A DNA stretch of 64,000 bases. Origin: Jidongwangia harbinensis. GTDB taxonomy: Bacteria; Actinomycetota; Actinomycetes; Mycobacteriales; Micromonosporaceae. The stretch is taken from positions 1 through 64,000 of the forward strand of contig NZ_JAIWNC010000018.1 in NCBI RefSeq assembly GCF_020216025.1. Reading direction: 5' to 3'. Position numbers and translations under genes: made by a program. Shown here piece after piece: positions 24,833 to 32,902 of the stretch. Under the pieces are notes generated by a model that worked only from the letters and a program-made list of their open reading frames with translations, was not told the origin of the DNA and did no database searches. Positions within the stretch are counted from its first letter, which is position 1; each line of letters starts with the position of its first letter.

Positions 24833-25759
24833 ATGATCGAGGCTCGACAGCTCAGGAAACGATACGGGGACAAGACCGCCGTCGACGCCGTAGATTTCAC
24901 TGTCCGGCCGGGCGCGGTCACGGGCTTTCTGGGGCCCAACGGCGCGGGCAAGTCCACCACCATGCGCATGATCGTCGGGCTGGACGCGCCGACGTCCGGG
25001 ACCGTGACGGTGAATGGCCGCCGATACGACCGGCACGCCGCGCCACTGCACGAGGTCGGCGCGCTGCTGGAAGCCCGGTCGATCCATCCCGGGCGGTCCG
25101 CGTTCCAACACCTGATGGCCCTCGCGCACACCCACGGCATCTCCCGGAGCCGGGTCGACGACGTGATCGAGATGACCGGTCTGCAGTCCGTGGCGCGTAA
25201 GCGGGCCGGCGCCTTCTCGCTGGGCATGGGCCAGCGCCTCGGTATCGCCTCGGCGCTGCTGGGCGACCCGCAGACCGTGATGCTGGACGAGCCGGTCAAC
25301 GGACTCGACCCGGAGGGCGTGCTCTGGATCCGCAACCTGCTGACCGGTCTGGCCGCCGAAGGCCGCACCGTGTTCGTCTCCTCGCATCTGATGAGCGAGA
25401 TGGCTCTGGTTGCCGACCATCTGATCGTGATCGGGCGGGGGCGGGTGCTGGCCGACACCACCGTGCAGGACCTGGTTCGGCAGGTGGGCGGCGACACCGT
25501 GCTGGTCGCCGGCACGGATCCGGCCCGGCTCCGCAACGTCCTGGCCGGCCCCGGCGTGAACGTGGTGGGCTGGCCCGGCTCGCAACAGCTGAGCGTCACC
25601 GGCCTGCCGGCGCGCGAGATCGGGTTGCGGGCGGCCGAGCACGGCATCGCCCTGTTCGAACTGACCGCCAAGACGGTGTCCCTCGAGGAGGCCTTCATGG
25701 AGTTGACCAGGGACGCGGTCGAGTACCACGCCGCAAGCAGCACCGGGAGCGCAGCATGA
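24833..25759 (+). CDS. ABC transporter ATP-binding protein (ABC-2 / DRI type)
   Basis: A 308-aa ATPase of the drug/lantibiotic exporter class. It has Walker A GPNGAGKST, the signature FSLGMGQRLGIASAL, Walker B VMLDEPVNGLDPEG and the H-loop VSSHL. The C-terminal 90 residues are the regulatory domain found in DrrA/CcmA-like ATPases. ATG 24833 has GGAGG 4-5 bases upstream. It overlaps the permease by 4 bp and heads an ABC-permease-kinase-regulator operon, typical of peptide or drug export and self-resistance systems. Confidence 0.93.
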   Translation: MIEARQLRKRYGDKTAVDAVDFTVRPGAVTGFLGPNGAGKSTTMRMIVGLDAPTSGTVTVNGRRYDRHAAPLHEVGALLEARSIHPGRSAFQHLMALAHTHGISRSRVDDVIEMTGLQSVARKRAGAFSLGMGQRLGIASALLGDPQTVMLDEPVNGLDPEGVLWIRNLLTGLAAEGRTVFVSSHLMSEMALVADHLIVIGRGRVLADTTVQDLVRQVGGDTVLVAGTDPARLRNVLAGPGVNVVGWPGSQQLSVTGLPAREIGLRAAEHGIALFELTAKTVSLEEAFMELTRDAVEYHAASSTGSAA

Positions 25760-26595
25760 GCATCGTCGCCGAGAAACCGCAGGAGCGTACGCGCCACACC
25801 CAGCAGGGCACCAAGCTCACCGCCATACGGGTGGCCCACTCCGAGTGGGCCAAGCTCTGGTCGCTGCGCTCGACCTGGATCACGCTCAGCCTGGGACTGC
25901 TGGTGCTGCTGGCCTTCGGCACGATCGCGGCCCTGCAGTACACCAGCATGACCGAGTCCGGGGCCGAGATGGATCCGGAGTGGGCCGAGGCGAGCACCCT
26001 GACCCTGGCGTTGTTCGGCGTGCCGTTCGCCATGATCGCTCTGGGCGTGCTCGGGGTACTGACCGCCTCGGGCGAGTACACGACGGGCCTGATCCGGTCG
26101 ACCCTGGCCGCCGTACCGACCCGGCTGCCGGTGCTGTGGGCCAAGGCCGCCGTCTACGGGGGGTTGGCGTTCGTGGTCGGCACGGTGGGCGCGTTCGCCG
26201 CGTTCCTCATCGCCAGTGGCCTGCTGTCGGACAGTTCCATCGCAATGAGCATCTCGGACACCGGTGTGGTGCGCAGCCTGTTCGGCGCCGGCGTCTATCT
26301 GGGCCTGGTCGGCGTGGCCGGCGTCGCGCTGGGCGCGCTGCTGCGCTCCACCGCGGGCGGCATCTCCGCGCTGGTCGGCACGTTCATGCTGGTGCCCGGC
26401 CTGATGTCGCTGCTGCCGGAATCGTGGCGGGACGACATCACCCGGTACCTGCCCAGCAACGCCGGGGAGGCGATCTTCGCGTTGCCGCAGGCTGACGGGA
26501 TGTTGTCGGCCGGGGCCGGTCTGCTGGTACTGACCGGCTGGACGGCGCTGGCTCTGGGCGGCGCCGCGTACCGGCTGAGACGGTCCGACGCCTGA
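25756..26595 (+). CDS. ABC-2 type transporter permease
   Basis: A 279-aa membrane protein with six hydrophobic segments (about 35-58, 90-115, 125-150, 160-185, 195-215, 250-272) and an N-terminal cytoplasmic tail. The segment VAHSEWAKLWSLRSTWITL is characteristic of actinobacterial ABC-2 permeases. It overlaps the ATPase (ATGA at 25756) and, by one base at most, the following reading frame. It should form the channel of the exporter with two ATPase subunits. Substrate unknown. Confidence 0.92.
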   Translation: MSIVAEKPQERTRHTQQGTKLTAIRVAHSEWAKLWSLRSTWITLSLGLLVLLAFGTIAALQYTSMTESGAEMDPEWAEASTLTLALFGVPFAMIALGVLGVLTASGEYTTGLIRSTLAAVPTRLPVLWAKAAVYGGLAFVVGTVGAFAAFLIASGLLSDSSIAMSISDTGVVRSLFGAGVYLGLVGVAGVALGALLRSTAGGISALVGTFMLVPGLMSLLPESWRDDITRYLPSNAGEAIFALPQADGMLSAGAGLLVLTGWTALALGGAAYRLRRSDA

Positions 26596-26699
26596 TGCTG
26601 CGGGCCAGGTGGCGCGGCACGGGGCCGGCCCCGGTGCCGCATGCGGCTGTTCAGCGTAACCTGGGCCAAGCCGCAACCAAGGTGACCGATGATCGTGCT

Positions 26700-27974
26700 G
26701 TGAGCCACGAAGATGGCGCCGTCGCGCTCATCTCGCATCCCGTCGCCGCCCGGCTGTTCCAGGCCGGGCGGCGGCTGCGGCAGTGGGACACCGCCCACCG
26801 GTGGGCGTGGGACACCGCTCTGGTGCTGGTGTTGTTCGGGTTGTTCAGCGGCGCCGACCTGAGCCACCAGGAACGTCCGCCGGACACACCGTTCGATTTC
26901 TCCCACCTGTCGGTGCGGCAGGTGCTACTGCTGCAGGCGGCGTTGGTGCTGCCGCTGTGGTGGCGACGCCGTACGCCGCTGCCGGTGTTGTACGCCACCG
27001 TCGCGGTCTTCCTGCTGCAGTTCTCGGCGGGCATCATCCTGCGCGCCGACGCCGCGGTCCTGGTGGCCGTGTACAGCGTCGTCCGGCACGGCCGGATACG
27101 ACGGCTCTGGTGGGCGATCCCGCCACTGCTGGCGGTGTTCGTCGTGGCCCCGGTGCGGCTGGCGCCGCTGGCGTCGGTGTGGGACGTCTCGTTCTTCATC
27201 GCGACCGCCGGCACGGCCGCCGCGGCGCTGGGATTCGCAGTACGGGTGCGCGGCGCCCAGCTTGCCGTGCTGCGCGACCGCGCCGTCCGGCTGGAGATCG
27301 AGCGCGACCAGCGCAGCCGGCTCGCCATTGCGGCCGAACGCAGCCGGGTCGCCCGAGAGATGCACGACATCATCGGTCACAGCCTGTCGGTCATCGTGAC
27401 GCTCGCCGACGGCGGCGCGTATGCCGCGGAGACCGCACCGCACCGCAGCAAGGAAGCGCTGGGCCTGATCGGCGACACCGGCCGTCGATCGCTGGCCGAC
27501 CTCCGCCGCATGCTGGGCGTGCTGCGCGAGCAGACCGACGAGCCGAGCCTGCAGCCCCAGCCCGGCATCGCGGACATCAGCCTGCTGTGCGAACGCATCC
27601 GCGCCGCCGGACCCGCTGTCGAGTACCGCAGCACCGGCGACCTGAGCACTCTGGACCCGGGCGTGCAGCTGGCGACGTACCGCATCGTGCAGGAAGCGCT
27701 CACCAACACCCTCAAGCACGCCGGCCCGCACACCACGGTGCAACTCGCTTTGAGCGTCGACGGCAGCAAGCTACGCATCCTGGTCCGGGACAGTGGTTCA
27801 CCCGGCGCGGTCACCCGCCCCAGCCATGAGGGCCACGGACTGATCGGGATGCGGGAACGCGCCGCGCTCTACGGCGGGACCGTTACGGCCGACCCTGCTT
27901 CCGACGGCGGATGGCAAGTCCGGGCGGAACTCGATCTGACACCACTGCCGCACTCGGGAGGGAACCCGGCATGA
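26700..27974 (+). CDS. NarL-type sensor histidine kinase
   Basis: A 424-aa sensor kinase. Hydrophobic segments occupy about residues 35-175. The HisKA_3 box is SRVAREMHDIIGHSLSVIV, and the ATPase motifs include YRIVQEALTNTLKHAG and GHGLIGMRERAALYGG. GTG 26700 is chosen since the longer frame from ATG 26595 would add 35 low-complexity residues; a TAACCT -10-like element lies about 40 bases upstream. It overlaps the regulator by 4 bp. Together they probably control the adjacent exporter. Confidence 0.88.
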   Translation: MSHEDGAVALISHPVAARLFQAGRRLRQWDTAHRWAWDTALVLVLFGLFSGADLSHQERPPDTPFDFSHLSVRQVLLLQAALVLPLWWRRRTPLPVLYATVAVFLLQFSAGIILRADAAVLVAVYSVVRHGRIRRLWWAIPPLLAVFVVAPVRLAPLASVWDVSFFIATAGTAAAALGFAVRVRGAQLAVLRDRAVRLEIERDQRSRLAIAAERSRVAREMHDIIGHSLSVIVTLADGGAYAAETAPHRSKEALGLIGDTGRRSLADLRRMLGVLREQTDEPSLQPQPGIADISLLCERIRAAGPAVEYRSTGDLSTLDPGVQLATYRIVQEALTNTLKHAGPHTTVQLALSVDGSKLRILVRDSGSPGAVTRPSHEGHGLIGMRERAALYGGTVTADPASDGGWQVRAELDLTPLPHSGGNPA

Positions 27975-28678
27975 TCACCGTTCTGATCGCGGACGACCGG
28001 CCGCTGCAACGCCTGGGCTTCCGCATGCTGCTGGACAGCACCGCCGACACGCATGTCGTCGGAGAGGCCGGGAACGGCGCCGAGGCGGTGCGCCGGGCCG
28101 CGGAGCTCAAACCCGACGTGGTGCTGATGGACGTCCGGATGCCCGGCATGGACGGTATCGAGGCCACCCGGCGGATCGTGGACGCCGGCGGCCGCTCACA
28201 CATCCTCATGCTCACCACATTCGACCTCGACGAGTACGTGCACGCCGCGCTGCGCGCGGGCGCCAGCGGATTCCTGCTCAAGGACGCCCACCCGGAGGAA
28301 CTGCTGGCCGGCATCCGCGCGGTCGCCGCCGGCGACGCCGTCATCGCTCCCGCCCTCACCCGGCGGCTGCTCGACGAGTTCGCGCAGCATCTGGGCGGCG
28401 CCCCCGCACCCGAACGCCCCACCGATCCGCGGCTCGGCACGCTGACCGACCGGGAGCACGAGATCCTCCTCGCCATCGCCCGCGGCCTGACCAACGGCGA
28501 GATCGCCGAGGAGCTAGTCGTGTCCGAGTCGACGGTCAAGACGCACGTCGGCCGGATCCTCGCGAAGATCGGCGCCCGCGACCGGGTCCAGGCCGTCATC
28601 TTCGCCTACGACCACGGCCTCGCCGGCAGCCCTTCCCCGGAGCCCGTGCCCAGACGCCGGATCTCCCCGGAGCAATGA
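27971..28678 (+). CDS. NarL/LuxR-family response regulator
   Basis: A 235-aa regulator with the receiver acidic pair at D8/D9, the phosphoacceptor Asp in VVLMDVRMPGMDG and a C-terminal LuxR helix-turn-helix (LTDREHEILLAIARGLTNGEIAEELVVSESTVKTHVGRIL). Its start overlaps the kinase stop (ATGA). The GTACCGCGGTAC palindromes at both ends of the locus are candidate targets. It is a paralogue in layout, but not close in sequence, to the pair at 19706-21570. Confidence 0.93.
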   Translation: MITVLIADDRPLQRLGFRMLLDSTADTHVVGEAGNGAEAVRRAAELKPDVVLMDVRMPGMDGIEATRRIVDAGGRSHILMLTTFDLDEYVHAALRAGASGFLLKDAHPEELLAGIRAVAAGDAVIAPALTRRLLDEFAQHLGGAPAPERPTDPRLGTLTDREHEILLAIARGLTNGEIAEELVVSESTVKTHVGRILAKIGARDRVQAVIFAYDHGLAGSPSPEPVPRRRISPEQ

Positions 28679-28733
28679 CCGGCGTGGCTGGCACCGCGGC
28701 TCCGCCAGCAAGGCGGCGCCCGCGGTGGTCCGG

Positions 28734-29159
28734 TCAGCCCGTCGGCAGGCGCCGGCAAAGCGTCGGTATGACGATGGCTGCGGCGGCCACATGCGTCAGC
28801 ATCAACACGATCCTCGAACCGAAGCTGACCTGCACCAGTAGATCCGGCACCAGCGACAGCACGGTCAACACGACCGTGGTCACCGTGAAGGTGCGCCGGG
28901 GCCGGCGTGTCCAGTGGGCCAGAGCCACGGCCAGCGCGATCCCGACCACACCGGCGATCACGGTGAACATCGGGAACGCGAGGAGCGGAATGGCTTCGCC
29001 GTCGATGGCGATGGGTGCGCCGAGAGCGCGACCGACGACCGCGATCACGGTGGTCGCGGCGGCCGCGACCGCGACCGCGGCGGCACCGGCCGGCCAGAGG
29101 TTCCGAGGTACGGACCCGCCGGTCTTGCGTCGCCCGGTCACCGGATGTGTCATGGTCAT
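28734..29159 (-). CDS. DUF6069-like four-helix membrane protein
   Basis: A 141-aa protein with four hydrophobic segments (about 25-43, 53-77, 86-108, 113-130) and short loops, fitting the DUF6069 family of actinobacteria. ATG 29159 (MTMTHPVTG) has GGAGG seven bases upstream; an earlier ATG at 29174 lacks a site. It is convergent with the response regulator, and the 24-bp palindrome about 110 bp upstream links it to the ABC/two-component locus. Function unknown. Confidence 0.75.
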   Translation of the reverse strand: MTMTHPVTGRRKTGGSVPRNLWPAGAAAVAVAAAATTVIAVVGRALGAPIAIDGEAIPLLAFPMFTVIAGVVGIALAVALAHWTRRPRRTFTVTTVVLTVLSLVPDLLVQVSFGSRIVLMLTHVAAAAIVIPTLCRRLPTG

Positions 29160-29522
29160 CGCCCCTCCTGTCATTCACGGGGCTGTCGGCCCCAACCACC
29201 ACGAACGCTAGGAGCCGCCACCAGCCGGATCGTCATCCCGCGGCATGACAACCGGACGCCGCGGGTGGTACCGCGGTACCACCCGAGCACCGGCCGGCCC
29301 ATGGCGAACCGGGAGTCCTTCCAGGTGCCGACCTGCTTCCCGTCTCCCGGTGAACGACCTGCGCGGCCGTCGGCGTCGATGTCCACCGTGATCCGGCGCA
29401 GCCCACCGGTTCGTCGAACGGGAACACCGCTGTCCGCTCGACCATTTTGGGCCGGTTCGGATATCTGCGGGGCATCATCTGCGTCCCCGACGGGATGACC
29501 AGTAGTCCCCGAATAGAGGCGC
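29160..29522. other. Intergenic region with a large palindrome
   Basis: No convincing gene on either strand. The only clear element is the palindrome at 29262-29285. The remainder is GC-rich sequence without a supported start. Confidence 0.5.
29262..29285. promoter_or_regulatory. 24-bp perfect palindrome centred on GTACCGCGGTAC
   Basis: The core GTACCGCGGTAC (29268-29279) extends on both sides to a perfect 24-bp palindrome. The same core occurs at 24722-24733. The two bracket the ABC exporter, kinase, regulator and DUF6069 genes, each about 100-110 bases upstream of the outermost start codons. The length and symmetry suggest a dimeric regulator site. Confidence 0.55.
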
Positions 29523-29561
29523 CGCGGTGCTACCGCGCTTCGAAGCGGCGGTCGCACCGCG
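29523..29561 (-). terminator. Large hairpin after the secreted hydrolase
   Basis: CGCGGTGC (29523-29530) pairs with GCACCGCG (29554-29561), and an inner stem with GCTTCGAAGC at its tip continues the hairpin. It lies 16 bases beyond the stop of the minus-strand gene at 29578. Confidence 0.6.
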
Positions 29562-29577
29562 AGGCCTCGTGCTGGCG

Positions 29578-31026
29578 TCACTCCTCCTTGCCCGGCGGAA
29601 CCTCCTCTCCCTGACCGTCCTCGGATTCCTCGTCGAGGGGCGGAGGCGGCGGGGGAAGCTTGCCGGGGGCGAGGGTGCTCACGTCGACGGTGGCGAATCT
29701 GCGGAACGGGTGCCGCCGGCCGTCCAGCACCGCCGTCTGGCCGGTGTCGCCCTTGAGGTAGCGGCTGAGGAACGCGTCCAGGTAGCCGGTCAGGACCCGG
29801 CGCTGCTCGGTCTCGGTCAGCTGCTTCTCCACCTGTTCGACCCGGCGGCCGACGCAATGCCCCGGCTTCGGGTGCCCGCCATCGTCGGCGTCATCCTCGG
29901 CGAACAGCAGCCCGCTGTTCGGCGACCAGTTCGTGTTGGAGAAGTTGTGGTTGGCGCCGTGCACGAGCATTCGGTGGACCGGTGCCCGGCTCGGGGCGAC
30001 CAGCCAGTCCCACTCGCCGCCAGCGCCGTAGTCGCAGTTGCCGTTCCAGACCAGCAACGGGATGCGAGTCGTGCGGTAGTCGGCCACGAGAACCGGGTCC
30101 GGGCGGTATGGGTCGACGGCCCCGGGTTCCGGACTGGCGAGCGTCATCGCCGCCTGGATCCGTACACCGCGCGGCACCTCGCCGGCGTGCTTGTCCGCCA
30201 CCTGCCACATCATTCCGCGACCGCCCCGTGAGTGGCCCATCAACCCGACCCGTTGCAGGTCAATGTGCCCCCGGAAGGGCGAGGCCACAGCCTTGCCGGT
30301 GCGCGCGTCGCGCAGGACGCTCTTGAGCGGGCCGGTGCCGGCGACCAGGTCCCGCCACAGCCGCAGGTGTTCGTTGCCGACCGCGGCGCGGGCCATGTCC
30401 GCCGCCTCACCCATCGGGCCGGCGTTCACCCCGTTCACGCTGACCGACAGCACCACGAAGCCCTTCGCCGCGAGGGCGCTGCCGAGGTAGTCGTAGCCGC
30501 GATGGCTGTCCAGCGCCGGCACGCCCGGCGCGCACGGCCACTGCACGATCGGGTCGTACGCGGCGGATGACTTCTCCTCCAGGCGCTCCTTCTCGGCCGG
30601 GTCGGTGGCCGCGTCCGCCTCGGCCTGCAGGCGGTTCGACTTCTCCAGCGCAGACTTGTCCAGGCAGGTGACCGCCAGGCCGTGCTGCAGTACGACCAGT
30701 GGCAGCTTGCCGGTCAGCTTGAGCGGGTAGTGGACGACTCCGGTCAGCTCAATCGGGGCCGGCGGCTTACCTTCCTCTCGGAAGTCTCTGATCCCGAAGG
30801 CCTTGTCTCCCAGCGAATAGGTGAGCACGCCGACCCCGGCACCCGCCGACGTCCGGGCGGAGCGATCCGTCGACGCCCCGGCCACCATCGTCGTCGTGAC
30901 CACCGCCGCGCAGGCCGCGATCGCGACGAGCGCCAACCCGGCCCGCGGTCGCCACCGGGGCCGTTGCCTCCGCGGTTGTCGCGCGGGCTCCTGGGAGACC
31001 CCATCACGCCGTTCGTTTGCAGTCAT
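29578..31026 (-). CDS. Secreted alpha/beta hydrolase (chlorophyllase/lipase-like)
   Basis: A 482-aa exported hydrolase. After an Arg-rich start, a signal/anchor segment lies at about 30-50. The catalytic serine is in the nucleophile elbow GLMGHSRGGRG, the oxyanion region is VVLQHGLA, and a His appears in VHGANHNFSNTNW; Asp candidates lie in NGNCDYGAGGEWD. A Pro-rich, acidic tail (PPPPPPLDEESEDGQGEE) ends the protein. No clear ribosome-binding site supports ATG 31026, so the start could be elsewhere. It lies 280 bp downstream of copper monooxygenase paralogue 3, on the same strand. Confidence 0.82.
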   Translation of the reverse strand: MTANERRDGVSQEPARQPRRQRPRWRPRAGLALVAIAACAAVVTTTMVAGASTDRSARTSAGAGVGVLTYSLGDKAFGIRDFREEGKPPAPIELTGVVHYPLKLTGKLPLVVLQHGLAVTCLDKSALEKSNRLQAEADAATDPAEKERLEEKSSAAYDPIVQWPCAPGVPALDSHRGYDYLGSALAAKGFVVLSVSVNGVNAGPMGEAADMARAAVGNEHLRLWRDLVAGTGPLKSVLRDARTGKAVASPFRGHIDLQRVGLMGHSRGGRGMMWQVADKHAGEVPRGVRIQAAMTLASPEPGAVDPYRPDPVLVADYRTTRIPLLVWNGNCDYGAGGEWDWLVAPSRAPVHRMLVHGANHNFSNTNWSPNSGLLFAEDDADDGGHPKPGHCVGRRVEQVEKQLTETEQRRVLTGYLDAFLSRYLKGDTGQTAVLDGRRHPFRRFATVDVSTLAPGKLPPPPPPLDEESEDGQGEEVPPGKEE

Positions 31027-31309
31027 GCCCGACGAGGCTGCTACGGCTTTGTCAGGAACCGGTGAGGAGGGACCGTCAGGGACGCGGAAAGTGCCCCGGC
31101 CTCGTGGCAGGGACAAGCCCACTTTTCCGTCCCATGTGGGCAAGCTGCCATCTGGCAATCGTCTGGTGAACGGCTTCGCGCAAATATCTGTCAATGGCGG
31201 GCGGCGCGGGCGGCGACGTGCCGCCGTCCGCACCCGCGGCCCCGGCTGCCCCCGCCACCACGGCCGACGGCGCTCTGACCGCCTGTCGGTCCCCCGCAGG
31301 TAGCCGCCC

Positions 31310-32500
31310 TCAGCCCTTGGGCGCGAACACCAGCACGCCGAGGCACATCTCGTCGCTGGTGCCCTCGCCCCACACCACGTAACGCGACGGGAGCTTCTTC
31401 AGCTGCGGCAACTGCTTGCGCAGCGTCGCGTCGTGGGTGCAGGTGACCCGCAGGTTGTCGCCCTCGTCGACGGTGATCGGTGCGGGCGGCGGTACCAGCG
31501 CCTGGTTGTCGAAGTTGTACTGCGGTACGTCGATGACGGTCTGCGCTTCGGGCGTACCCGGATTGACCTCGACCTTGATCGAACGACCGAGCAGGTGCAT
31601 GTGGCCGCCGGCGAGGTGGATCGTGCCCGCCTGGCGCACCGGCCGGTCGCAGTGCTGGGTGTTGCCGGCGACGGGCGCGGCACCCTTGTTGCACATCTTG
31701 TTGAGGCCGCGGACCACCTCACCGGCCCGCGCCCCGAACCGCTGCGCGACGTCGGCGACGGCGGCGTCCCGGTCGCAGAGCGGCCCGCTGCCGCCCGGCT
31801 CGCACGGCAACTCGATCGGCGCCGCCACCAGCTCGGTCTGCAGCGCCTTCAGCGGGGCCGTCCCGCTGGCCAGCCGCATCCGGATGCCGGAACGGTCGGA
31901 AGGGGGCTTGCCGGGGTCGGCCGCCAGCAGGTTGTAATGCACCTGCATGACGAGCTTGCTGCCCGGCGGCATGGTGAATCCGAAGCCGTCCGGAAGCAGC
32001 GTCTCACCGGTGCCCGGGGCCCACTGCGCGACCCAGGCGGTTTCGCCCTGCACCCCGGTGTCGCCGAAGCAGGTCCAGCCCTCCCCCTTGGCCTGCGCGT
32101 CGACCTGGCTGGCCGCCTTGGCCTGTTCCGGGCTCAACCGGTAGAAGATCGCGTGGTGCACGATGTCCGCGTTCTGCGGCCGGAAGCTGCTGCCGGTCAG
32201 GTACGCGGCCTCGGTCAGCTTCGGATCGACCAGGAAGCACCGGTACTCGTCGGTGCCGCCGTTCGGGGCCGCCGGGGTGTACGGCCGCGGCAACGCGAGA
32301 TCGACGAAGGTCTCACCCTGGCGCAGCGGCGCGGGCGGTGCCGCGGAGGCCGCCGTATGGGTGCCGTGGTCGCTGGGCGTCGCGGCGGGTGGGCCGCCCG
32401 AGCCGCTTGCCGGGGTGGCCGGGTCCGAGCCGCATGCCGCGATGAGCAGCAGGGCGGCGAGCGTAGTGACGGTTCCGAGCGTGGGGCGCGTGAGTCTCAT
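31310..32500 (-). CDS. Secreted dicopper monooxygenase lipoprotein (PHM/DBM-like), paralogue 3
   Basis: A 396-aa paralogue of the proteins at 7978 and 18394. The lipobox IAAC has C23. The ligands H115-H116 (DIVHHAI), H188 (VHYN), H300 and H302 (GGHMHLLG) and M385 (DEMC) are conserved, as are the C-terminal CTHDATLRKQLPQLKKLPSRYVVWG block and most cysteines. ATG 32500 has GGAAGG six bases upstream. It is divergent from the SGNH hydrolase at 32903 and lies upstream of the secreted alpha/beta hydrolase. No Rieske or DoxX gene adjoins this copy, so its electron donor must be encoded elsewhere or be shared. Confidence 0.85.
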   Translation of the reverse strand: MRLTRPTLGTVTTLAALLLIAACGSDPATPASGSGGPPAATPSDHGTHTAASAAPPAPLRQGETFVDLALPRPYTPAAPNGGTDEYRCFLVDPKLTEAAYLTGSSFRPQNADIVHHAIFYRLSPEQAKAASQVDAQAKGEGWTCFGDTGVQGETAWVAQWAPGTGETLLPDGFGFTMPPGSKLVMQVHYNLLAADPGKPPSDRSGIRMRLASGTAPLKALQTELVAAPIELPCEPGGSGPLCDRDAAVADVAQRFGARAGEVVRGLNKMCNKGAAPVAGNTQHCDRPVRQAGTIHLAGGHMHLLGRSIKVEVNPGTPEAQTVIDVPQYNFDNQALVPPPAPITVDEGDNLRVTCTHDATLRKQLPQLKKLPSRYVVWGEGTSDEMCLGVLVFAPKG

Positions 32501-32902
32501 GGCTGCCTTCCCGTCGGCCAGGCTACGAGGTTCCAATCATTCCCGTGGATGTCTCGACGGGACATCCGGGAAAACCCCCAACCCACCCGAAACGGCCGTC
32601 ACGCGACCGCGTCGGGGGCGCCGCCAGCCATCTGAGGGTTCCTGGTGTGACGCACACCATCAGGCACGATAGGTCCGAGCCTCCATACGCTGAGTAGTCA
32701 CAGTCGTCCCCCCGGTCACACCTTCTCCTCGGCGCACGGGTTGCCCGACAATTGGGGCGAGAACTGGCGATTCGGCGGAGTTTCGCGTTCCCAACAGCCG
32801 ATCCCGGGCCACCCTCAGACCGAGTGATCCCCCTCAACATCACGCTTAGTGTTCTCGCTGCCGCCGCCCTGCCCGGTGTGCTCGAGCAGCCAAGGAGAAC
32901 AC
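32501..32902. other. Divergent promoter region
   Basis: No gene is supported here. The region must contain the promoters for the monooxygenase (minus) and the SGNH hydrolase (plus). The only symmetric element noted is the palindrome at 32644-32658. Confidence 0.5.
32644..32658. promoter_or_regulatory. GGTGTG-ACG-CACACC palindrome
   Basis: A perfect 6+6 inverted repeat with a 3-base spacer, 144 bases upstream of monooxygenase paralogue 3. It differs from the element upstream of paralogue 2, so the paralogues may be regulated separately. Operator function is inferred. Confidence 0.35.
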
